Source: Clostridiales bacterium (GTDB taxonomy: Bacteria; Bacillota_A; Clostridia; Oscillospirales; Oscillospiraceae). From it: a DNA stretch of 7,334 bases. Positions 1 to 7,334 of the stretch are shown here, in pieces. Positions within the stretch are counted from its first letter, which is position 1. Every line of letters starts with the position of its first letter. A program made the position numbers and the translations under genes. The stretch covers positions 1 through 7,334 of the forward strand of contig DXUR01000119.1 of NCBI GenBank assembly GCA_019417795.1. Direction: 5' to 3'. Under the pieces are notes generated by a model that was given only the letters and a program-made list of their open reading frames with translations, was not told the DNA's origin and ran no database searches.

Positions 1-461
1 ACCCGGCGCTTCTGTCCGCCGGACAGCTCAAAGGGGGATTTTTCCAGCTGATCGTCCCGGATACCCACTAACTTGGCGGCCTCCCGGACGGCGTGATCCA
101 GCTCGTCCCCGGTTTTTCCCTGATTAGCGGGGCCGAAAGCGATGTCCTTGTACACTGTTTCCTCAAACAGCTGATATTCCGGGTACTGGAACACCAGACC
201 CACCTTGAAGCGAACCTCCCGGATCTTTTTCGGCTCCGCCCAGATATTCTTCCCCCGCAGCAGGATCTCTCCTGCCGTTGGCTGGAGCAGACCGTTCAGA
301 TGCTGGATCAGGGTGGATTTGCCGGAGCCGGTATGACCGATGATCCCTAAGAATTCTCCCTCGTTCACATCAAAGCTCATGTGCTCCACGGCACTGCGCT
401 GGAACGGCGTTCCGGCGCCATAGGTATGTGTCAGGTCTTTTACCTGTAGAATCGGTTCCAA
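1..461 (-). CDS. ecfA2: Energy-coupling factor transporter ATPase EcfA2, 3' end cut by the window edge
   Basis: This is one of the two cytoplasmic ATPases of an ECF-type importer. It pairs with EcfA1 and drives, through EcfT, uptake of vitamins or metal ions bound by exchangeable S components. The visible 153 residues hold a Walker A motif GHTGSGKST (about 42-50), a Q-loop in VFQYPEYQLFEETV (Gln92) and the ABC signature LSGGQKRR (146-153), which ends exactly at the window edge. The Walker B and H-loop lie outside. The GHTGSGKST and FQYPEYQLFE forms are typical of EcfA2 rather than EcfA1. The start is a TTG at 459-461: the same frame is closed upstream by the ecfA1 stop, no ATG precedes the conserved first strand (ILQVKDLTHTYG), and GGAGG sits 9 bases before the TTG. 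It follows ecfA1 after 15 bases in the same operon. About 130 residues should be missing compared with the family's usual length of about 285. The family call is firm; the substrate cannot be told. Confidence 0.95.
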   Translation of the reverse strand, partial: MEPILQVKDLTHTYGAGTPFQRSAVEHMSFDVNEGEFLGIIGHTGSGKSTLIQHLNGLLQPTAGEILLRGKNIWAEPKKIREVRFKVGLVFQYPEYQLFEETVYKDIAFGPANQGKTGDELDHAVREAAKLVGIRDDQLEKSPFELSGGQKRR

Positions 462-470
462 TCCTTCTGT

Positions 471-475
471 CCTCC
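471..475 (-). promoter_or_regulatory. Shine-Dalgarno for ecfA2, supporting a TTG start
   Basis: GGAGG on the minus strand lies 9 bases before the TTG at 459-461 and directly after the ecfA1 stop codon region. No ATG or GTG lies between the ecfA1 stop and the conserved N-terminus, so this site decides the start. The short distance from the ecfA1 stop makes translational coupling plausible. Confidence 0.75.
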
Positions 476-476
476 G

Positions 477-1325
477 TCAATTCTTCGCCAGAGCCGCGGT
501 AATGGCAGCCGCACATTCGTCCACCGTTAAAGCGTCCAGGGGTACGTCCAGCCCGTCCTTCCGCAGACGGTCCAGCAAGTCCACCGTGTCTGGCACCGTC
601 AGGCCCATGGTCCGCAGCGGCTCCACTTGGGTAAAAACCTCCTTGGGGGTGCCGTCCAGCGCGATGCGGCCGTCATCCATGACGATGACCCGGTCCGCCT
701 CCTCCGCCTCGTTCATGTGGTGGGTGATGAGCACCACGGTGATGCCCTTCTCCCGGTTCAGCTTATGAACGGCGGAAAGCACCTCCTGCCGCCCGATGGG
801 GTCCAGCATGGCGGTGGCCTCGTCCAGCACGATGCACTCCGGCTCCATGGCGATGACGCCGGCAATGGCCACCCGCTGCTTCTGGCCGCCGGAGAGGAGA
901 TGGGGCGCGTGGGTCATAAAGGCCGTCATATCCACGGCGGCCAGGGCATCGTCCACCCGGCGGCGGATCTCCTCCGTGGCCACTCCCAGGTTCTCCGGGG
1001 CAAAAGCCACGTCCTCTTCCACCACGTTGGCGACGATCTGGTTGTCCGGGTTCTGGAACACCATGCCTACCCGGCGGCGGATCTCCAAAAGACATTCCTC
1101 GTCCTGGGTGTCCATGCCCTCCACGTACACCTTGCCGCCGCAGGGCAGCAAAATGGCGTTCAGGCATTTGGCAAAGGTGGATTTGCCGGAACCGTTATGC
1201 CCCAGCACCACCACAAAGCTGCCCTTTTCAATGGCCGTGTCCACGCCCCGCAGGGCCAGGACCGGCTTCTCCCCTTCCTCCGCCGGATAGGCGAATTCCA
1301 GAGCCTTGGTCTCGATCATATCCAT
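477..1325 (-). CDS. ecfA1: Energy-coupling factor transporter ATPase EcfA1
   Basis: This is the partner ATPase of EcfA2 in an ECF importer and acts at the cytoplasmic face of the membrane. The complete 282-residue protein carries every ABC ATPase motif: Walker A GHNGSGKST (42-50), a Q-loop in VFQNPDNQIVANVVEEDVAF (Gln91), signature LSGGQKQR (144-151), Walker B IVLDEA (165-170), D-loop MLDP (173-176) and H-loop His202 in LITHH. The GHNGSGKST and FQNPDNQ forms and the C-terminal extension after about residue 235 match EcfA1. The length is normal for the family. The first ATG is used: a GAGG core lies 10 bases upstream, while the second ATG (codon 3) would be 16 bases away. It follows the yitT-like gene by 28 bases and precedes ecfA2 by 15. 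No S component is adjacent in the window, so this is probably a shared group-II type ECF module. That last point is inference, because what follows ecfA2 is not visible. Confidence 0.96.
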   Translation of the reverse strand: MDMIETKALEFAYPAEEGEKPVLALRGVDTAIEKGSFVVVLGHNGSGKSTFAKCLNAILLPCGGKVYVEGMDTQDEECLLEIRRRVGMVFQNPDNQIVANVVEEDVAFAPENLGVATEEIRRRVDDALAAVDMTAFMTHAPHLLSGGQKQRVAIAGVIAMEPECIVLDEATAMLDPIGRQEVLSAVHKLNREKGITVVLITHHMNEAEEADRVIVMDDGRIALDGTPKEVFTQVEPLRTMGLTVPDTVDLLDRLRKDGLDVPLDALTVDECAAAITAALAKN

Positions 1326-1353
1326 GTATCGGATACCTCATTTAACTTGATAT

Positions 1354-2220
1354 TCAATCCAACGGGGCCCGGTAAAAGCCGCCGTAGAAGTTTTCCGTGC
1401 GGAGCACGTTGATGATCGCATGGGGGTCCACCTGCAAGATCAGGTGCACGATGTCGCTCTCCTCGTAGCTGGAGATCACAGTGTGTAGGACGCTCATATC
1501 CTTGTGGCTGTATCCGCCCACCGCCTTCACGCAGGACATCCCGTGCCGGCACCCGCTCACATAGGCCGCCATGATCTCCTCTGCCTTTTGGGTGGTGATC
1601 TGAAGCGTCAGCCATTCGTAGCGGTGATGGAAGGTCTCCACCGTCTTTGTGGAGATAAACTGAAACAGGATGGAGTAGCCTGCGTACAGCCAGCCGAACA
1701 GATAGCCAAAGATGCACAAAATACAGGCGTTAAACACGAAAACATAGGACCAGATGGATTTTCCGGTCTTATTGGAGACATACAGCGCGATAAAGTCCGT
1801 GCCGCCGGTGGAGGCGTTTCCCTTCAGGGCCAGCACGATGCTGATGCCCATAAGGAAGCCGCCGAACACCGCGCTGAGCAGAATATCGTCGAAAATCGGC
1901 GGCAGAGAGAAGTATTTCAGGAATAAGCTGGTCATGCCTACTTGCAGAAGGGAAAAAAGCGTGAATCTCGGGCTGATGCTGCGGTAGCAGAGGACCGCCA
2001 CCGGCAAATTCAGAGCCACCAGTGCGAGAGAAGTGGAGATGGACCCGCCGTAAAGCGATGCCGCCCGGTCGATCAAAATAGCAACGCCTGTAAAGCCGCC
2101 GGAAAGCAGTCCGGCGGAATGGACAAAGCTTTCGATCACAAACGTCTGCAGCAGCGAAGAACACAGGACCGCAAAAAATGTGATCACATACCGCAGATGC
2201 TTATTCTTCGTTTTTAACAT
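1354..2220 (-). CDS. YitT family integral membrane protein (DUF161 plus DUF2179)
   Basis: This is a membrane protein of the YitT family, whose transport or signalling role is not established. The 288 residues begin with a basic tail (MLKTKNKHLR) followed by hydrophobic segments at roughly 11-29, 38-50, 62-80, 86-105, 112-133 and 157-187. The family loop motif NASTGGTDF (about 135-143) is present. The soluble C-terminal part (about 205-288) fits the DUF2179 domain, with a conserved-looking GGYSHKDMSVL stretch and a GGFYRAPLD terminus. The length is typical (280-300 residues). The start is well supported by AAGGAG at 2226-2231, 5 bases before the ATG. It begins 24 bases after the methyltransferase stop and ends 28 bases before ecfA1, so it is co-transcribed with both. 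YitT paralogs are common in Firmicutes and the sequence does not reveal a substrate. The family call is firm, the function unknown. Confidence 0.93.
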   Translation of the reverse strand: MLKTKNKHLRYVITFFAVLCSSLLQTFVIESFVHSAGLLSGGFTGVAILIDRAASLYGGSISTSLALVALNLPVAVLCYRSISPRFTLFSLLQVGMTSLFLKYFSLPPIFDDILLSAVFGGFLMGISIVLALKGNASTGGTDFIALYVSNKTGKSIWSYVFVFNACILCIFGYLFGWLYAGYSILFQFISTKTVETFHHRYEWLTLQITTQKAEEIMAAYVSGCRHGMSCVKAVGGYSHKDMSVLHTVISSYEESDIVHLILQVDPHAIINVLRTENFYGGFYRAPLD

Positions 2221-2244
2221 AGCCGCTCCTTGTTTATCTGTTTA

Positions 2245-3108
2245 TTACTCAGAAAACCATCGTCCGGTGGCGCCGCAGGGCAGCGCCATGCCGGTAGCCG
2301 TCACCGGCAGACCCAGCTCGTCCCAGCTGACGGTGCCGCCGTACTTCTCCGCCACCAGCAGGTGCAGCAGATACCCCAGCACACTGGGGGCCAGACCTGT
2401 GGTGTAGGAGTTGATGAGCACGAACAACGGCTTGTCCGACAGAACCCCGGCGCAGAGCTTCACAAAGGGGTACAGGCTCTCCTCCAGCTTCCAGACCTCG
2501 CCGCCGGGACCCCGGCCGTAGCTGGGCGGGTCCATGATGATCGCGTCATAGGTCTTGCCCCGGCGGATCTCCCGCTCCACGAACTTGGCGCAGTCGTCCA
2601 CGATCCAGCGGATGGGCGCGTCGGAGAGACCGGAGAGCCGGGCGTTGTCCTTGGCCCAGGCCACCATGCCCTTGGCCGCATCCACATGGCAGACGGCAGC
2701 GCCGGCCTTGGCACAGGCCACCGTAGCGCCGCCGGTATAGGCGAACAGGTTCAGCACCCGAATGGGACGGTCGGCCTTGCGGATCTTGTCCATGACAAAA
2801 TCCCAGTTCACCGCCTGCTCCGGGAACAGGCCCGTATGCTTGAAGTTCATGGGCTTGACCTGGAAGGTCAGATCCTTATAATGCACCTGCCAGCTTTCCG
2901 GCAGAGCCTTTTTCTCCCAGTGTCCGCCGCCGGTCTGACTGCGGAGATACCGTGCGTTGGCCCGTTTCCACTCCGGCAGACGCCGGGGCGTTTCCCAGAT
3001 GGCCTGGGGGTCCGGACGCACCAGATACTGCTTGTCCCAGCGTTCCAGCTTTTCACCGCCGCCGCAATCCAGCAGCTCATAATCCTGCCATTGATCCGCG
3101 ATCCACAT
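2245..3108 (-). CDS. Class I SAM-dependent methyltransferase, COG1092/RlmI-like, without PUA domain
   Basis: This is a cytoplasmic S-adenosylmethionine-dependent methyltransferase. Its relatives include rRNA m5C methyltransferases, but the substrate is unproven. From the chosen start it has 287 residues. The first 85 or so form a short N-terminal domain of no obvious family. Next come HTGLFPEQ (91-98), resembling the TGLFLDQ segment of RlmI-type enzymes, motif I NLFAYTGGAT (120-129) for SAM binding, an acidic ribose-binding residue in HVDAAKG (Asp143), IVDDCAKF (169-176) and motif IV MDPPSYGRG (192-200). RlmI-type proteins are near 400 residues with an N-terminal PUA domain; none fits here. 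The ATG at 3106-3108 is preferred over one 42 bases upstream because GGAGGAGG lies 8 bases before it, and the upstream ATG would lie inside a leader inverted repeat with no ribosome binding site. It is the first gene of the operon continuing into the yitT-like and ecf genes. Confidence 0.88.
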   Translation of the reverse strand: MWIADQWQDYELLDCGGGEKLERWDKQYLVRPDPQAIWETPRRLPEWKRANARYLRSQTGGGHWEKKALPESWQVHYKDLTFQVKPMNFKHTGLFPEQAVNWDFVMDKIRKADRPIRVLNLFAYTGGATVACAKAGAAVCHVDAAKGMVAWAKDNARLSGLSDAPIRWIVDDCAKFVEREIRRGKTYDAIIMDPPSYGRGPGGEVWKLEESLYPFVKLCAGVLSDKPLFVLINSYTTGLAPSVLGYLLHLLVAEKYGGTVSWDELGLPVTATGMALPCGATGRWFSE

Positions 3109-3116
3109 AGATGGTT

Positions 3117-3124
3117 CCTCCTCC
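3117..3124 (-). promoter_or_regulatory. Strong Shine-Dalgarno of the methyltransferase gene
   Basis: GGAGGAGG on the minus strand, 8 bases before the ATG at 3106-3108. It fixes the start of the methyltransferase downstream of an in-frame ATG at 3148-3150 that has no such site. It directly abuts the leader inverted repeat. Confidence 0.85.
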
Positions 3125-3150
3125 ATGTCCCGCAAAGCACCGAGGGACAT
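3125..3150 (-). promoter_or_regulatory. Leader inverted repeat (possible 5'-UTR hairpin or operator)
   Basis: The arms ATGTCCC (3144-3150) and GGGACAT (3125-3131) form a perfect 7-bp inverted repeat with a 12-base loop. It lies in the predicted 5' leader, about 17 bases after the predicted transcription start, and ends directly next to the Shine-Dalgarno. It has no T-tract, so it is not a terminator. It could be an RNA hairpin that protects the 5' end or tunes ribosome access, or a DNA operator. The symmetry is seen directly; any function is inferred. Confidence 0.4.
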
Positions 3151-3173
3151 ACTTTCTCATAATAAATCATTTT

Positions 3174-3202
3174 ATTATACCTTTTTTATCTTGCCCGGTC
3201 AA
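3174..3202 (-). promoter_or_regulatory. SigA-type promoter for the methyltransferase-yitT-ecfA1-ecfA2 operon
   Basis: On the minus strand the -35 box TTGACC (3197-3202) and the -10 box TATAAT (3174-3179) are separated by exactly 17 bases. The -10 is perfect and the -35 has five of six consensus bases. Transcription would start near 3166-3168, giving a leader of about 60 bases. The site sits in the only sizeable intergenic gap, downstream of the terminator of the preceding unit. The sequence upstream of the -35 is locally AT-rich. Confidence 0.88.
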
Positions 3203-3245
3203 CCAAATTCCATCAATTTTGTCTGTCCGGTCCCCTGTAAGCAGC

Positions 3246-3276
3246 AAAAAAGAGAGCCGCCGAAGCGACTCTCTTC
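3246..3276 (-). terminator. Intrinsic terminator with a UUCG tetraloop
   Basis: On the minus strand an 11-12 bp stem (arms at about 3265-3276 and 3249-3260, one G-T wobble within the core) closes on a C(TTCG)G loop and runs straight into a T-tract at 3246-3251. It begins 4 bases after the stop of the HgdB-like gene, so it ends the activase/dehydratase transcription unit. The plus-strand side has no T-run, so it works in one direction only. Confidence 0.93.
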
Positions 3277-3280
3277 AAAA

Positions 3281-4621
<1,341 letters not shown>

Positions 4622-4622
4622 A

Positions 4623-7334
4623 TCAGGTCTCCTCCTGTTCCTCCAACGCCGCAAACAGGCTCCGCAAACGGATGCGTACCGCGCCCAGATTGGTGATCTC
4701 ATCGATTTTCAGCTGGGTATACAGCTTGCCGCCCTCCCGCAGAATTTCCCGGGTCTCGTCGGTGGTGATGGCGTCCACGCCGCAGCCAAAGCTCACCAGC
4801 TGCACCAGATCCATATCCGGCTGGGAGCAGCAGTACTTCGCCGCCGCGTAGAGCCGGGCGTGATACGTCCACTGGTTCAGCACCGTGGTCTTGAACGGAT
4901 CTGCCAGCTGAGAAACGGAATCCTCCGTGATGACTGCCGCGCCGAATTGGGTGATGAGGGTGTCGATGCCGTGATTGACCTCCGGGTCCACATGGTAGGG
5001 GCGGCCTGCCAGAACGATGATCCGGCGCCCCTCCTTCCGGGCGGCGGCCATGATCTCCGCACCCTTCTCCCGGATCTGCTTCATGTGACGCTCATATTCT
5101 CCGTAGGCCGCCTCCACCGCCGCCTTGATCTCCCCATGGGGAATGGGGCCAAACTCCCGCTCCATCACGGCGGTTATCTTCTTTGTGAAATCGTGGGGCC
5201 GGTGGATACCCACATAGTCATAAATGAATTTCGTGTTCTTCAGACAGTCGCAGTTGCCCGCCAGAACCTCCGGGTAGTAGGCCACCACCGGGCAGTTGTA
5301 GTGGTTCTGGCCCAGACCCTCGTCGATGTTGTAGGTCATGCAGGGGTAGAAAATGGCGTCCACGCCCAGCTTGGCCAAAAACTCAATGTGGCCGTGGGCC
5401 AGCTTCGCCGGGAAGCAGGCGGTGTCGCTGGGGATGCTCCCCTGCCCCTCCAGATACAGCTTTCGACTGGACATGGGGCTGTGGACCACCTGAAAGCCAA
5501 GTTTCGTGAAAAACGTGTGCCAGAAGGGATACAGTTCCCAGAAGTTCAGACACAGGGGCAAACCGATCCGCCCCCGCCGGTTCTCCCCCGGCTTGTAGCC
5601 TAAAAGCAGCTGCCGCTTATATTCATACAGATTCCAGCGGCCGTCGTCCTTCTTGCCGGTGATGGGCCGCTCACAGCGGTTGCCGCTGATGAGCCGTCCG
5701 CCGTCGGAGAAGGTGTTGACGGTCAGCTGGCAGTTGTTTCCGCACTGGCCGCAGCTCCGGCTCTCTGTTTCCCGATGGAACGCCCGCATCTCCGGCTCTG
5801 TCAGGAGTGTACTGTGGTTTCCCTTGACAGCTTTTTTCATGCCGTACAGGGCTGCGCCGTAGGCTCCCATGAGGCCCGCGATGTTGGGGCGGATCACCTC
5901 AAGGCCCATTTCCTTCTCGAAGGCCCGGAGAACGGCCTCGTTATAAAACGTGCCTCCCTGCACCACCACATGACGGCCCAGCTCCTCCGGTGAGGAGGCC
6001 CGGATCACCTTGTAGATGGCGTTTTTCACCACGGAGATGGACAGTCCCGCGGAGATGTTTTCCACGGAAGCGCCGTCCTTCTGGGCCTGCTTCACACTGG
6101 AATTCATAAACACCGTACACCGGCTGCCCAGATCCACGGGCCGGTCCGCAAACAGGCCCAGCTTCGTGAAGTCCTTTACATCGTAGCCCAACGCCTGAGC
6201 AAAGGTCTGCAAAAAGCTGCCGCAGCCGGAAGAACAGGCTTCGTTGAGGAAAATGTCGCTGATGGCGCCGTTTTCGATCTTGAAGCACTTCATGTCCTGA
6301 CCGCCGATGTCGATGATGAAGTCCACATCCGGCATGAAATGCTTGGCGGCGGTAAAGTGGGCCACGGTCTCCACCACGCCGAAATCCGCGTGGAAGGCGG
6401 CCTTGGCCAAATCCTCGCCGTAGCCGGTGGTGGTGACGGACGCCACGTTCAGCTTGGGATGGCTCTCATATAACCCCAGCAGCACGGTTTTCAGCAGGGC
6501 AATGGGGTCCCCCTGATTGGGCCGGTAGTCGGTGAACAGCAGCTCCGCGTTCTCGTCGATGACCGCCACCTTCACCGTGGTGGAGCCTGAATCGATGCCG
6601 ATGTGGACGGGCTTGGCGTAGTCCGTCGGGAAGTCCGCCTGCGGCACCGCCGCCTTGGCGTGACGGGCTTTGAACGCGTCATATTCCGCCTGATTTTCAA
6701 AGAGGGGCGGCTGGGAGCGGTAGGTCTCCGACATGCCGCGCTGCTCCAACAGCTCCGCCGTTTTCAGCAGGTCCCACGATTCCTCGGCGTAAAACGCCGC
6801 GCCCAGAGCCACAAACAGCAAGCTATTCTCCGGACAAGTTCCGGTGACGCCCAAAGTCTCGTCGAAGCTCTGCCGCAGACACTTGGAAAAGGTCAGCGGC
6901 CCGCCCAGATACAGTACGTGGCCCTTGATGGGCCGTCCCTGCGCCAGACCCGCGATGGTCTGATTCACCACCGCCTGATAGATGCTCTTGGCGATGTCGG
7001 CGGATTTGGCCCCCTGGTTGATCAGGGGCTGAATGTCGCTCTTGGCGAATACGCCGCAGCGGGAGGCGATGGTATAGGTCTTTTCTGCCGTCTGGGCGGC
7101 CTGGTCCATTTCATCGGCTCCCATTTTCAGCAGCGTGGCCATCTGGTCGATGAAAGCGCCGGTGCCGCCGGCGCATGAACCGTTCATCCGAACCTCCATA
7201 CCGTTGGTCAGAAAGAGGATCTTGGCGTCCTCGCCGCCCAGTTCGATGATAACGTCCGTCCCCGGTGCCAGACGGTTGGCCGCCACCCGGGTGGCAAATA
7301 CCTCCTGTACGAAGGGGGCCTGCACACTTTCCGC
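4623..7334 (-). CDS. Tandem BadF/BadG/BcrA/BcrD (HgdC-like) ATPase plus DUF2229/COG3580 protein, 5' end outside the window
   Basis: This is a large cytoplasmic ATP-dependent electron activator of the 2-hydroxyacyl-CoA dehydratase activase family. The reading frame is open to the window edge; 903 residues are visible, and by comparison with relatives about 100 are missing from the N-terminus. Counting from the edge, the remainder of the first ASKHA module spans about 1-190, with cysteines in NGSCAGGTG (Cys54) and SRCGVFAKSD (Cys93). A second, complete ASKHA module spans about 243-500: phosphate loop GIDSGSTTVKV from 246, IIDIGGQDMK from 340, cysteines in NEACSSGCGS (367, 371) and SRCTVF (406), and a GGTFYNEA segment. 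A cysteine knot CGQCGNNC...C follows (528, 531, 535, 554), then a DUF2229/COG3580 region (about 590-890) containing TACFPAKLAHGHIE, YPCMTYN, GRPYHVDPEVNHG and SFGCGVDAITTDE. In HgdC the Cys pair holds a [4Fe-4S] cluster between two subunits; here both halves are in one chain. The HgdB-like gene follows after one base. Substrate unknown. Confidence 0.92.
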   Translation of the reverse strand, partial: AESVQAPFVQEVFATRVAANRLAPGTDVIIELGGEDAKILFLTNGMEVRMNGSCAGGTGAFIDQMATLLKMGADEMDQAAQTAEKTYTIASRCGVFAKSDIQPLINQGAKSADIAKSIYQAVVNQTIAGLAQGRPIKGHVLYLGGPLTFSKCLRQSFDETLGVTGTCPENSLLFVALGAAFYAEESWDLLKTAELLEQRGMSETYRSQPPLFENQAEYDAFKARHAKAAVPQADFPTDYAKPVHIGIDSGSTTVKVAVIDENAELLFTDYRPNQGDPIALLKTVLLGLYESHPKLNVASVTTTGYGEDLAKAAFHADFGVVETVAHFTAAKHFMPDVDFIIDIGGQDMKCFKIENGAISDIFLNEACSSGCGSFLQTFAQALGYDVKDFTKLGLFADRPVDLGSRCTVFMNSSVKQAQKDGASVENISAGLSISVVKNAIYKVIRASSPEELGRHVVVQGGTFYNEAVLRAFEKEMGLEVIRPNIAGLMGAYGAALYGMKKAVKGNHSTLLTEPEMRAFHRETESRSCGQCGNNCQLTVNTFSDGGRLISGNRCERPITGKKDDGRWNLYEYKRQLLLGYKPGENRRGRIGLPLCLNFWELYPFWHTFFTKLGFQVVHSPMSSRKLYLEGQGSIPSDTACFPAKLAHGHIEFLAKLGVDAIFYPCMTYNIDEGLGQNHYNCPVVAYYPEVLAGNCDCLKNTKFIYDYVGIHRPHDFTKKITAVMEREFGPIPHGEIKAAVEAAYGEYERHMKQIREKGAEIMAAARKEGRRIIVLAGRPYHVDPEVNHGIDTLITQFGAAVITEDSVSQLADPFKTTVLNQWTYHARLYAAAKYCCSQPDMDLVQLVSFGCGVDAITTDETREILREGGKLYTQLKIDEITNLGAVRIRLRSLFAALEEQEET
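4631..4636 (-). promoter_or_regulatory. Shine-Dalgarno of the HgdB-like gene inside the end of the activase gene
   Basis: AGGAGG on the minus strand lies 9 bases before the ATG at 4619-4621 and within the last codons (Glu-Glu-Gln-Glu-Glu-Thr) of the preceding gene. It decides the start of the HgdB-like protein. It also argues that the two-gene arrangement is a working, translationally coupled junction rather than a sequencing frameshift. Confidence 0.8.

Noticed and set aside
627..1412. A 261-codon plus-strand open frame opposite ecfA1
   Set aside because: It is antisense to all the ABC motifs of ecfA1 and has a His/Gly/Gln-rich composition typical of shadow frames.
3109..3150. Longer methyltransferase starting at the ATG at 3148-3150
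   Set aside because: It has no ribosome binding site, its ATG lies in the arm of the leader inverted repeat, and the downstream ATG has a strong GGAGGAGG site at ideal spacing.
2230..3162. A 310-codon plus-strand open frame opposite the methyltransferase
   Set aside because: It mirrors the methyltransferase gene almost exactly, shows no family motif and overlaps the real promoter region. It is treated as an antisense shadow.
3109..3170. Riboswitch in the leader of the operon with ECF genes (thiamine, FMN, cobalamin, folate)
   Set aside because: The predicted leader is only about 60 bases and none of the conserved cores of these classes is present.
3205..3219. AAATT-5-AATTT inverted repeat just upstream of the -35 box
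   Set aside because: The arms are only 5 bp of A/T. This is expected by chance in AT-rich promoter DNA and matches no operator I can name.
3195..3232. Direct repeat CCGGTC at 3195-3200 and 3227-3232, 32 bases apart and overlapping the -35 box, as a possible operator
   Set aside because: Six bases repeated twice in a GC-rich genome is easily chance, and no wider similarity surrounds the copies.
4622..4702. Longer HgdB-like protein starting at 4702
   Set aside because: The extra 27 residues are Arg/Cys-rich out-of-frame translation of the end of the activase gene. The ATG at 4619-4621 has a well-placed AGGAGG.

Overview
The window reads as a GC-rich chromosome segment from an anaerobic Firmicute, most likely a gut-type Clostridia/Oscillospiraceae organism. 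This is an inference from three things: strong GGAGG-type ribosome binding sites, split EcfA1/EcfA2 transporter ATPases, and an oxygen-sensitive BadF/HgdC plus HgdB-type iron-sulfur system. All six supported genes lie on the minus strand and form two transcription units, so the biological reading order runs from high to low coordinates.

Unit 1 (7334 down to 3246) enters the window inside a very large gene. It encodes two tandem BadF/BadG/BcrA/BcrD (HgdC-like) ASKHA ATPase modules followed by a DUF2229/COG3580 module. One base after its stop comes a 446-residue HgdB-like/COG3581 protein. In many anaerobes these modules form one polypeptide of roughly 1400-1500 residues; here they are two adjacent reading frames. 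The family is expected to use ATP to drive low-potential electron transfer from a [4Fe-4S] activator to an iron-sulfur acceptor. The substrate is unknown, and no CoA-transferase or classical dehydratase subunits are visible. The unit closes with a clear intrinsic terminator carrying a UUCG loop.

Unit 2 (about 3202 down to 1 and beyond) starts from a near-consensus SigA promoter (TTGACC, 17-bp spacer, TATAAT). Its short leader carries a perfect 7-bp inverted repeat that abuts the first Shine-Dalgarno. The gene order is a COG1092-like SAM-dependent methyltransferase, a YitT-family membrane protein, ecfA1, then ecfA2, which is cut by the window edge. Gaps of 15-28 bases indicate a single operon. 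EcfA1 and EcfA2 are the paired ATPases of an energy-coupling factor vitamin/metal uptake transporter; ecfT probably follows outside the window.

There is no RNA gene, CRISPR array, insertion sequence or phage signal. The only intergenic stretch over 30 bases is 3109-3280 (172 bases), which holds the terminator, promoter and leader. The gene families are all known. The points most worth attention are the split activase/dehydratase system with no known substrate and the regulatory leader of the second operon.
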